Origin: Chaetomium olivaceum
Lineage: Eukaryota; Ascomycota; Sordariomycetes; Sordariales; Chaetomiaceae
Length of the DNA: 64,000 nt
NCBI GenBank assembly: GCA_039881045.1
Contig: JAYWVB010000063.1
Coordinates: 86,603-150,602 of the forward strand
Reading direction: 5' to 3'
The position numbers and the translations under genes were made by a program. The notes under the pieces were generated by a model. The model was given only the letters and a program-made list of their open reading frames with translations, was not told where the DNA came from and did not search any database. Below, piece by piece: positions 22,758 through 32,940 of this stretch; the first letter of the stretch is position 1; the number at the start of each line of letters is the position of its first letter.

Positions 22758-23800
22758 CTACCTATTCCGTTTCCACCCCGTTTCCCATCGGCTCTTGAAC
22801 CGCGGAAAGATGTGCGCCTCTGTGTTAAACACCACCTCCTCCAACGGCAGAAAGTCTGTCGGCTAGAAGAGCAAGTAAAGATACTTCGGTATTTCAGCCT
22901 ACTCACCCAGTTAGACTTTCCTCCCAACAGGAGACCATGACTCCATGAGACCAAAGAAAAGGGGCCAAAAGGGCACTCACCAACCAAAACCCTCCATCTC
23001 AACTCTCAACGGCGGCGGCACCACCCTCACTGGATCTCGGCTGTCGTGAACCGCCCCGTGTTCGGGTGCACAAAGATGGGCAGTAGGCCGGCTTCCATGA
23101 CATTGTCGTCCAGCACCTGCATCACCTTCTCGGCCCTGCGCCAGTACCGCTCGTCCCCCGTGATGTGCGACAGGTCAGGTACTTCATCTCGAGCTGCAGC
23201 GTGGCCGGCCTCGGCCATGGACGACGAGGCGCCGTCTGCGTGTGACGGCAGCCCGGCCTTCCGGTCGAGGTGCACGTTGGCGTAGGGGATGCCGGACTGC
23301 GACTCATGGGCCGAGAGCAGCCGGTCCGCGAGGTCGACTGCTTGTGTGTAGATGGAGTCTCGTTGAGAGGCCATGTCGGGCAGGCGACCGGCCAGGTAGT
23401 GCGCGCTCAGGAGCCCGCCGAGCAGCCGGATGGTCGTCTCGAACGTGTTGACATCCTGGTCCTGGTCATAAGGGAGACTGCGGTGCAGCCACTTGCGTAA
23501 CTCAGCCAGGGGCTCTGTCAGATTCATGATCAACATGATGTTGAGGCTGTCGACGATGATCCGCCCCAAACCTTTGGGACTCATCCGCGAGCCTCTGCCC
23601 GAGACGGGGAGATAACGCCCTTTGCCTGAAGTGCGGTGTCAGACTGTTGCCTTGGGGTAGCCGGAGGTAGTATGATCCCACCCCAAGCATGTTGGGGAGC
23701 ATGCCTGCCAACTTGTGCTGAAAGCCTCCTTGACCTCTTCTCGCCGGGCATCCCAGTCGGCATAAGAGGCGCCGTGGTGTGAAAGCCCAATCGCGTTATC
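22758..23800 (-). pseudogene. GH47 alpha-1,2-mannosidase relic with internal deletion and frame breaks
   Basis: Minus-strand pieces match a class I alpha-1,2-mannosidase, which trims Man from N-glycans in the ER/Golgi. In order: WDARREEVKEAF near 23750; KGLGRIIVDSLNIMLIMNL and DVNTFETTIRLLGGLLSA near 23400-23580; LQLEMKYL and SHITGDERYWRRAEKV near 23120-23220; GLLPIFVHPNTGRF near 23050. After a GTGAGG donor (about 23028) the only later piece is the C-terminal PLEEVVFNTEAHIFPRF block (22758-22863), which carries the family's NTEAH motif. Roughly 150 residues between them, including the (G)SRGDSYYEYL region of the active site, are absent. A single extra C and a 5-base 'acctg' duplication break the frame near 23200 and 23180, and further shifts lie near 23700 and 23600. 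It cannot encode an active enzyme. Confidence 0.85.
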
Positions 23801-24396
23801 GAAATACCATCGGCTCAAACCTTATCCCAGGGCGGCGGTGGCGGTGGCAGCAGCAATGATATACTTCACTGCGGACGACACCCGCGACGGGTTTGGCTGT
23901 CGAAGCGGTCTCCGTGGGCTTTTTGTTTTCCTGCCGGCCATTTTCGATTGTGTTTAATAGAGGAAGCCTGACAAAGCCCAAGCCAGAGATGCTCATAAAT
24001 GCCGTCCACGGTGCCAGTTTATGCTTTCGGGCTGTTGGGCCACTCTTGTCGGCTTTGGCGCCCAAGGACGCCTTGGTGGTGCGCATCTGTTTATAACTGG
24101 CTCAGGGGGGTGAAGTTTGCACAGTTCATACAAACACTGTGAGGCTGCTAGCTCCAGCTTCTAGACGATACGGTAAAAGTCGCGTCCTACTTCGGATTGG
24201 ACTTCAAATATTGTGGTTCCCTGTCTAAGTGGTGCGTTGGTAGACAGCGTGCAACACACCGCCAGGAACACAACAAACCCCTATACTCCCATAGCAGGCT
24301 CGTCGCCATGCTTACCAGTATGCCTCAAGTTCACATAGCCCCCCTTTTCCTTGCTGCGAGGAACAGTGATCGGCGCGCTCAGCAAACTCCTCCGCG

Positions 24397-25447
24397 ATGA
24401 CGACTGTCTATCCTCCTGAGACCGACGGTGACGACGTTGTGACGTCCTGGGTGCCGCTCACGACCACCTTCACGCCCTCCGTAGGCTGCGAGAGCAAGTT
24501 CCGCCTCAACGGGATGAGCCTTGTCGCCTTACGACCCGGCCTACGGCCTCGACATCGACACCAAAGTAAAATGCCAACCGTCGGCGGCGACGACGTGGTG
24601 GGAGCACGGCCGGCTCGGCCGTGGAAACGACAAGGGACACACCGCCGCCAGCATCGGGCCGCTGAAATGCCCCTGTGCATGGGAGACGGTTGCCATGTCG
24701 GTGGACGGGATCAGTACCCACGCGATGTGCTGTCCGCCGTGAGTGGAGTCGTCATTCCAGGAGAAGTCGCCAGATCATAAGTGACAACAGTCCACCAGGG
24801 AATACACCCTCGCGAATGGCGTGTTCGGCAGCATCGGTGGAAACTGCCGGTCCGAGATCTCCTCAGGCGCGGTCCTGACCTTGGCGTCAACGTCGGGCGG
24901 CAATCCCAACTCGTGGACAATCGCGACCACAACCACGACCCGAGTCTCACCAGTCGGAGCCATCGCTGTGGTAGGATGGAACATGTCGCGGGGAACGACG
25001 TCGACAACACCCAGAACATCATCCGCTGCTTCCACCGCCAACCCGAATCGGATCTCGTCTTCAGCCGCCTCGACATCCTTGAGCGAGTTGGGCATTGCCA
25101 ACCCCACAGTCGGGCCTGCGGATGCAGGGTCCAGCGGCAGCTCATCTGCCGAGACATGGTCCGGCTTGCCGACCGGTGCAGCCATTGGCATTGGTGTGGG
25201 AGTTGGGCTGGGAGTTGTCGGAGTCGCCGCACTGTTCGCGACCTTGTATCTGATACGATACAGGAAGAGGAAAGCTGAGGCGGCGGCAGCATCAGTCAAC
25301 CGAACAGCGGACAACAGCTACCTCCCACCGCCACCGCCAAAGCCCGCAGAGGTCTACGGCCCGCATTATATGACGTCCGAACATGTGCGGTATGAGATGC
25401 CCGTCTCGCAGCCGTATCTGTATTACAGACCGTATGAATTGCCATAG
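24397..25447 (+). CDS. Single-pass membrane protein of a fungal surface-protein type, one frame break
   Basis: The N-terminal part starts at 24397 (MTTVYPPETDG). The frame must shift by one base near 24525, where 'gccttacgac' should read as Ala-Tyr-Asp, to continue into DPAYGLDIDTKVKCQPSA and TTWWEH. An intron at 24739-24798 (GTGAGT...CAG) joins the Cys-containing ectodomain to a Ser/Thr-rich linker. One transmembrane helix (AAIGIGVGVGLGVVGVAALF) follows at about 25175-25250, then a basic stop-transfer RYRKRK and a Pro/Tyr-rich cytosolic tail ending LYYRPYELP. This layout (Cys-containing ectodomain, Ser/Thr stalk, GxGxG helix, proline-rich tail) is common in lineage-specific fungal plasma-membrane proteins of unknown role. 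No N-terminal signal peptide is visible, so an upstream exon may be missing. Confidence 0.75.
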
Positions 25448-26403
25448 CGTTGGCCTATAATGATGGGTTTGAGGTGGAGGGCGTGGTTGGATGCTTGATG
25501 ATTTGGGGGTTGGGGTTTTCGTGTTGATGTGTCAATACCATTTTGATTTGAGCCAAGGAAGGCGTTTGGCAGCGGTGACTTTCTTCGAATCAATCACAAT
25601 GGATTTTAGCTAACCGGTGAGAGATGTCCGTCATAACATAACTAGGTGTTAGTTGACGTGGTTGATGATCGATCTTCTTGTCGGTTTGCATTCCGATCGA
25701 GATCCACTTCAATCCACTCCATGCCTGCTATGCCTGCTCCATATGCCTGCTCCATGGGTTGGACCGGGCTTGGCCGACCTGCGTCACATCCGAGTCGTAT
25801 CAGAAACCAAAAGCCCATCCTCCCATACCTCAAGAATGTGGGGCCCTCGCGCAGGTGCGGGGCACAATGGCCCAGCCTCGCTGATTTGCGCCAGTCTTTC
25901 GCATGCCAGCCACCGAATCCCAATGCCCTGATTTGCGACGCGCAATGCCCACTAGACCCAGCCACTGCGGAACGCGAACAATACCTTGGCTGCTGGCTTC
26001 CCCTGGTGCCCTGGTGCACGTCAACAAGCAAGCCATTGGATCCCACTTGCATGCTTGCCGTCTGCACCTCTGCACTCCCTGCACTCACTGCGACCAAATA
26101 GCCAGCTGAATTTGGATGCTTTCATCTAAAACCACCTCGGCGCCTTTTTCGAGTTTTGCATTTTTAGTCTCGGAGGGAGGGGCTTTCTTCGTTCCTTTAT
26201 CTGTCGGCTCTTTCGAGTCACTTTTGCACTTCTTGTTCCAAAGTCCGAATCAAGCCGAATTGAGCGACGGCGGGGTAACCAACTAACGTTAGCTTTGACT
26301 CCCAAAGTAAACAATCCATCAATCCATCCTGCCCTATCCGGCGATTCCCTCAAATACCTCGACGCCGGGTCATGGTGCAGCCCCGCGAGGCAACACAGAC
26401 AAA
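25448..26403. other. Intergenic spacer before the C2 gene
   Basis: Two exactly opposed 151-codon frames cover about 25642-26101, one on each strand. Neither has a domain and both are probably chance. The last 300 nt should contain the C2 gene promoter. Confidence 0.5.
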
Positions 26404-29400
26404 ATGACGACCAAGTTGAAAACCCATCCGCTCAATGGGATGCATACCGCTGGCATCTTTTCCGACATGAGCGCCGATGGGCCCGAGATTGGCACACTGG
26501 TGCTTGTCGTCGACCGAGCAAAGAACTTGCCGAATCGCAAAACCATTGGGAAGCAGGATCCCTACTGCGCGGCCCGCTTAGGGAAAGAAGCAAAGAAGAC
26601 CACAACCGACATTCGTGGCGGCCAAACCCCGAAATGGTAAGTTACGACAGAGCTCTCCACTGCTCTTCCCAGCACTCCCCAGATCTCCCCAGCTATCTCG
26701 AACGCCCACTGACCGAGCGATCCAACGGCAGGGACCAAGAACTCCGATTTACCGTCCACGATTCGCCCGATTACTACCAGCTTAAGGTCTCGGTATTCAA
26801 TGACGACAAGAAGACGGAATTGATTGGGGAGTCCTGGATCGACCTGCGCGACATTATCGTGGGTGGCGGGGGGCAGAGCGACCAATGGCACCAGCTTGCC
26901 TGTCGGGGCAAGTACGCCGGCGAGGTCCGCATCGAGATCACATATTACGACAACCGTCCTAAGCCGGAGAGGCCTGCCGTGAAGGCGAAACCCCCAGTCG
27001 CAACCGACGCCGAACCAGCTCCAGCCGCCGCTGGGCCAAGGCCAGTGCCAAAGCGCCGCCCGTTGCCCTCGGATCCCGTCACTGGAAAATCCCCAGCGCC
27101 GCCGTCGCCCGTACCAGAGCAGGGCGAGACGCCGCCTCGACCTCAGCCGAACCCTGCTCCCGTTTCGCACCAGCAACCTGAGTACTACCAACAACCGGAC
27201 CAGAGCAGAGAACTCGGGACTCCGGCTCGCCGCGGCGAACCGCCCAGCCAGTACCGGACACCCGAGAGGACAGAGCAGCATGCGGCTCCGCACGACCAGG
27301 GCTACAGCCCACACCGACAGCAGCCAGCATATGACCGCCAAGAATCATACGAGTTCCCACCGCTCATCGACCAAAGACCTGTCAGCGACGACCGGCCACC
27401 CCCCCGCCAGCCCACAGGAGCAGGACTGGAAGTAACCCTTCGATGAACGCGGCGTTCCAGGCGACGCCACCGACTATGCGCCAGGATGTGCTGAGGAGCG
27501 AAGCCCACCGAAATTCCGTCTCGGGAAGCTACCCCGGAAGGCCGACGTACAAGGCATTCGATACTGCCCCTGCTGGTCTCCCCGGCAACCAATACTCCAA
27601 GGCGGACCCGGGCCAGCCACCCCGGCACTATTCTTACGATGCCAATTACGAACCACAAAGGCCTATGCAGGCCACCGTCGAAGATGTGCCCGAATCGCCC
27701 GAGTCCATGAGTAACCCTAGGAGGATCTCGGGTCGTTGGCCGCAGCCGCAGTCGCAGCAGCCGCAGCTTCAATCGCAATCGCAGCCCCACCTTGACCGGG
27801 ACTACGACATGAGCGCCAGTCCCGCGCCGCTCGCTCTCTCGGGGAGGAGCAGCAGTGAGTCGGCCCATTACCAACAGGACCCAAGGCACACGCAAGACCC
27901 AAGGCAGATGCAGGAGCCGAGGCAGACGCAGGACCCGAGGCACCAAGGTACAAACGGATATCAGGTGGTTGCACCAGAGATCCCCCAGAGGCAGTCACCA
28001 GACTATGCGCCAAACTATGGCAGGCACTCGGAGCCTTCCCTGCCATCGCATGGCTCGCACTCGGCGCAAAAAACACTGACGTATCGGAGCGAGCTGGACG
28101 ACACCTCGAACGGCTACCCGGTACCTCCCGTACCGGCATCGCTTGTTCCGGGCATCGATCCAAACATCGCCCAGGAGGTCCCGGAGCGGATCACCCAGGA
28201 GAGGAGACATTCAAATCAGACTCGTGGATACGCACAACAAGCCCTGGTAGAGGCACAACCACGGGGAAGGACCATGAACGATAATTACGGCTACGATGGT
28301 ACCGTCGTCCCATACAACGCTTCGTCCCCGTGGTAGGAATCCTGTCATGTACACCAACGGTCCCTCGACGTCAAGCGTCAATGTCGTCATCAAGTCGCGC
28401 GCCTACTCTCCCAACCCGCCGCGCGACCCAAGTCCGAACCCGCACCACCAGCATACCATTCGGCGCAAGTCAGTTAGCCCACGGCCGCCGATAGACAACC
28501 GTCAGATGTCTAGCGTACCTTTTGGCCCCGATTCGTACGAAGCCTTGAACCCCAACACATCCTCGGCCGCTCTCAAGGATGCAGCCTCGTCCCGTGCCGA
28601 CTACAGCGAGGCCACCGGCAAGATCATCACCCACGATGGCCGCGAAGTGGATCCCTCCGATCATCTCCCAATGGAGTCCTGGGCCCCTGAGCCCGAGCCA
28701 AAACAGCCATCAGCCCCATCCTCCCGTCCCTCGCTCTCCGGTCCCCAACCCGTGCCCTCCTCGGGCCGCCGTCCACTGCGCGTCGCGGGCCGTACGCAAT
28801 CCATGCTTCCCGCGCCTGCCTCATCAGCGGTCACCTTCTCCGGCGGCATAACAGACCATGTCGAGCCCATCAACTCGGCGACAGCGACGGGGCGAAACCG
28901 CTTGCAGAAGAAGGCCGCCTACCGCCAGTCGACGACCGCCATCGTACCCATGATGTCGGGCGCCATCGGCCCGGCGCCAGGGCGAGACGCCAGTCCCAGC
29001 CGGGGCAACGTCCTGCGCAAGAGCAGCGGCAGCAGCGGGCACGGCATGGAGCCCGGCCCGCTCGCGCCGCTCCCACCGCACATGGACAACTTCACCGCGC
29101 CGCGGGGCATCCCGCGCGCCGCCACCTTCGACTACGCTACCGGCAACGAAAACCACGCCCCCTACCCCGCCCACTCCCACTCGGGCAGCACTAGCGGCGT
29201 CTACGGCACCTCCCCCGGAAGCCAGCGCCACGCCCACGGCTACAACAACAACAACAACCACGGCAGCAGCCCCAGCCAGCACCGCCGCCACAGCCGGAGC
29301 CCCGGCCGCAGCCCCAACCACGGCCACCAGTACAGCCGCAGCGGCGGTAGTATCAACGGTGGCGCGCCGCCGCCTATCCCCGCCAAGGTCCCGCTTGCGT

Positions 29401-29792
29401 TGCCCCCTCCACCATCCCCGTCATCAGGAAATGGAGGCATGAGTGGTGCGCTCCAGCTGCATAGCAGCAGTGTCGCGAGAAGGGCGGGGAGCGGCATTGA
29501 TGATGGGTATCATCATGGGCATGATGGCGGGTATGGATATGGATCGCAGGGGCAAGGGTATGGAGGGCAAGGGCATGATGGTGGGTATGGCCATGGGCAG
29601 GGCGATGATCGGTATGGGTATGGTGGCGGAGCAGGCGGTGGCGGTGGTGGTGGGGGGAGTATGTCCCTGGAGGAGGAGCTGAGGCAGATTGATATTGGGA
29701 CGGGGCGGTCGAGTCGCAGGCATAATGCCGGTGGGTATGCTGCTGGCGGGGGTGGGCAGTTTGGCGCGGTTTATGGGCAGGGGGGTTATTGA
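26404..29792 (+). CDS. C2-domain, proline-rich cytokinesis protein (Fic1/Inn1-like), two frame breaks
   Basis: Exon 1 (26404-26636) and exon 2 (from 26732) are joined over a GTAAGT...CAG intron in the middle of the C2 domain. The domain runs GTLVLVVDRAKNLPNRKTI, KQDPYCAARLG, GGQTPKWDQELRFTV, ESWIDLRDIIV and GEVRIEITYYDNR. This resembles the C2 domain of S. pombe Fic1 and budding yeast Inn1, which sits N-terminal to a long disordered PxxP tail that binds F-BAR/SH3 proteins during ring ingression and septation. Here the tail is about 900 residues, rich in Pro, Gln, Ser and Arg, and ends in His/Gly/Tyr-rich repeats (29490-29650). The tail frame shifts near 27425 and again near 28325; one base at each site restores a continuous coding pattern. 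The family call is moderate to good; the long tail is typical only of filamentous fungi. Confidence 0.78.
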
Positions 29793-32149
29793 GCAGAGGG
29801 GCGGGCGTTGATTGGGATTGGGTTTTTTTTTTGGAGGGGGGGGGCGGGGGGGGCGGGGAGGTTGAAGTGGATGGTTGTTTGTTGGGTTGGGAGTAACTAC
29901 ATACCTAACTGGATCAAGTGGTTTGGTTTGGCTTGGTTGCCGGGTTTGTGTGAGGGTTTGGGAGGGGTTTGTTGTTGATCTCGTTCGGGTTGGTTTGGTT
30001 TGATCTGGGTTACTTAGGAAGGGATGGGCTAAGGCGGGCTGGTTAGGTGGGCATGAGGAAAAGACGGGGGTGGTGGTATCAGACTGGGCGGGGCATATAT
30101 GAAGAGACTCGGTGATATCAGATGGGCATGTGAGAAGATGGGATGGATGGTGGTGGTGCTGTGGTACATGGTTGAAGAAGCGGCGGCGTTTTGTGTTTTG
30201 TACAGCAGGTTGCGGCTTGTTGTGTTGTTTTTTCTTTCTCTACTACCTATCTACCGTTTGGGTCGGCGGGTCGGCGTTTACCATGTTTTGCCGCTTTTAG
30301 ATTCTACATGCCAGGTCTCTGCTGCAGTTGTGTTAAAAGAAAAACTTTTACAATGATCCGAAGGAGCATTGACTTGTGCTGAAGCTGGTGTGTTGGTTGC
30401 TCCTTGGTGTGTTCGGGGCAGGGGTCAACAACGACAGTAACCGCTGGGTGGCACAACGATCCGTGACAAGGACAGGCTGCCTCCTCGCCAGTACCATGCT
30501 GAGTGAGATCAATGTCGGTATGTATAATTGTCACTGTTCCTCCTCTTCACCGATCCTCCAACTCGTAACCGAGCTGCCATTTCCGTTCCCCACCTCCCCC
30601 GTCACCGCTTCCACATATCCCCGTCACGTTTCCCAAACACCCTCGGGGTCTCACCGCTTGCCACGCCTGACGACGGTGTCATTTTGTACGGTGGGAGTGA
30701 AGCCGTGCCGCGGCCACACACACACACACACACATATATACATACACACGCACACGCATGCACACATACGCAAGCACCCCGCCTGGTCCGTCTCTCTGCT
30801 CTTCTCGCCACTACAGGAAGGGAGGAGAAAGAAACGGAAGGGGAATGGGAGGGAAAGAGAACGGGGGGGAAGAGGGAAGGGAAACGGAAGGGGAACGGGA
30901 AGAGAGAGAGGCAAGCGGAAATGGGCAACAACATAACCCACCAAGGTGAAAGCCACACACAGTCAGTCACAAGAACATGCTGTAGTTACATAGATAGCAG
31001 CTCCCCATCGGGTCACGCGGCCGGTTTGAGGCGCCGCTGCCTAGCTGGGGGTTGCGTGTCTCTGTTCATCTATTTACGAACCATACCATCCGCACTGCAA
31101 CGTCTAAAATAACAACAACAAGGTAATCTTATTGTTCCTGACCCTTGAGGTTGGGGCTGGCGCATGGATTGGGTGGGGCCCATAAGCTTGTTCGTGTAAG
31201 TCCGTCGAGGTGCATGGACTGGAGGGGGGCCTCGGGGGGGGGGGGTTCTTTGGCTGGAGTTGGGGTGCATGGCAGTGGCTTAAGGGCGTGGATGGCAGTG
31301 GCTTGAGGGTGTGTCATGGGGTTTGCCGGATCTCTGTTGAGTCCGACAGGTAGTGAATCATGATTGTCTTGTGGTCTGCGAGGTATCCAATCACTTGGAA
31401 AATTGGGGTTTACAGTGTTAGCCGTTCCTGTTCTTGTTCATCAAGAACGGGTGGTACATACTGCCGTTTGGACTGTGAGCAAAACAAGCACCACCGCTGG
31501 GATGAAGACACAGGCAGCAGGCACAATGAGGCATGTTGAACACTAAACGTTTGTATTTCCCGTACCCAATAGCTAGCCCTCTATGCAAAAAGAAAGCAAG
31601 AAACCAAAACCCAACAGTATTTTCCAAATGACAAAACGCCGGCCCATAGATAACCATTTACTTCCGAATCCTATCATTACTGATGCGTCATGCTGTAAAA
31701 GAAAGGGTATATCCGAGCCAGAACCGGCCGGCTGTACTGTGTACCCAAAGCCAGGCCGGGGATGAGAAGGCAGATCTGTGCCAAGCAAACGCATGGTCGG
31801 ATGCAAGGAGTGTATGAAGAAAAGGTGTGTGTTGTATGTGTGCGTGTGTATGTGCGTGCAGGTGACGTCTGAGTCGATGATGAGTTTGTGGGGTGGAAAG
31901 TGGTGAGAGTGAGCATGAGATGACGAAGAGGTGTGAGCGGGTGGGCGGTTGGCTGGCTGGATAAAAATAAGCCTGAGTGGCTTCTTGCATGAACGCGATG
32001 GCGGCGTGCTAAAGTGCTCCCGCACCCACCCTGTCGGCAACCCCAAGATCCATTTTTGGCCCGTTACCAGCCAATACGTGCCGCGTCATGTGCCTTTCCC
32101 CATGCTGCTCCGCGCGAAGTAGAAAATCCATTTCCTCGTTTCCGCACGT
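29793..32149. other. Low-complexity spacer between the C2 and DUF3455 genes
   Basis: About 2.3 kb with G-rich (29822-29860), T-rich, (CA)n (30716-30775) and purine-rich (30820-30920) tracts. Open frames here read through the low-complexity DNA and lack domains. No gene is supported. Confidence 0.55.
30716..30775. repeat. (CA)n/(TA) microsatellite
   Basis: An interrupted dinucleotide tract: cacacaca..., tatatacata, then cacacgcacacgca. It is followed from 30820 by a purine-only-like stretch of aaggg/gggaa words. Confidence 0.9.
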
Positions 32150-32940
32150 TTACCCATAGAACCAGTAGTAGGTGGCGTACGGCACGCTCTGGACACCGGC
32201 ACCAACAACTGAGCAAGGCTGAGCAGCGCCGCCGGCGGTGATGACACGGAAGACAGAGCTCACACCGTTGGAGTGGCCCGTACCGTTGTCGTCGAGCTGC
32301 AGCCATGCGACGGCTCCCGTGCCGATGATGCCCTTGTCCGCGTTCTTGGGCGCGGTCTTTCCGTCGATTTTCTTGACAGCCGCCCTGAGGCCGGCCGCGG
32401 AGAGGTCGAACACAGGGACGCTTTCGATGTCGAAGACATGGTGGCCGAGGAACTTGGCAGCGGGCACACCTTGGAGGGTCAAGTCCGCGGGCTCGGGGAA
32501 GGGCGTATTCGGGTCGGCGCCATACTCGGTACCAGGGAGCTTGTTGAGAGGGAGGGGCTGGTTCCAGAGCAGATTGGCCGGCAGGTTGTCCCAAACATCC
32601 GGCCTGATGCCGCTGCTTCTTGTTCCCGGATAGAAATCGGTGACATCGTAGAGCATGGCGACGGCGCCCGTTGCGATGCTCTCGGTGGCAGTCGCACTGT
32701 CGCAGGTGTAGTTCTGGATTCCGTGGCCGATGGCAATCTTCTTGACTACGAGACCGGCGGCCGGCGCGGGAAGCTCCTCGCCTAGGCTTCGTTAGTTACC
32801 GCTTGTTGTTTGTTTTGTCTGCTGGTTGGCTTACCTCCTCCAATCTTGGGGAGGGTATATTTGATAGGTGGTTTGCACCCGGGGGCAGCAGACGCCACTG
32901 CCGCCAGGGCAGCAAACAGTACTGTTGTGAAGGAAACCAT
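32150..32940 (-). CDS. Secreted DUF3455 protein
   Basis: Two exons (32940-32835 and 32781-32150), 738 nt, 245 aa, with a 53-nt GTAAGC...CTAG intron. The N-terminus MVSFTTVLFAALAAVASAAP is a standard signal peptide with cleavage after ASA. The mature part has the DUF3455 order: KKIAIGHGIQNYTCDSAT near the start, GAVAMLYDVTDFY, FLGHHVFDIESVPVFDLS in the middle, and a C-terminal GVSSVFRVITAGG...YATYYWFYG. The family is small, secreted and common in ascomycetes. Some databases label it malate dehydrogenase-like, but no dinucleotide-binding motif is present, so I do not accept that label. The role is unknown; extracellular or wall location is inferred from the signal peptide. The frame is intact. 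Confidence 0.9.

Noticed and set aside
25642..26101. Pair of exactly opposed 151-codon frames
   Set aside because: Complementary frames often stay open together when stops are rare in one of them. Neither translation has a domain or a signal peptide.
28298..28336. A 38-nt intron to explain the second break in the C2 gene (gtaccg...gtag)
   Set aside because: It is too short for this genome's introns and does not restore the correct frame (AAT CCT GTC ATG).
30376..31112. Open frames over the (CA)n and purine-rich tracts
   Set aside because: Translations are low-complexity His-Thr and Arg-Gly-Glu runs caused by the microsatellites.
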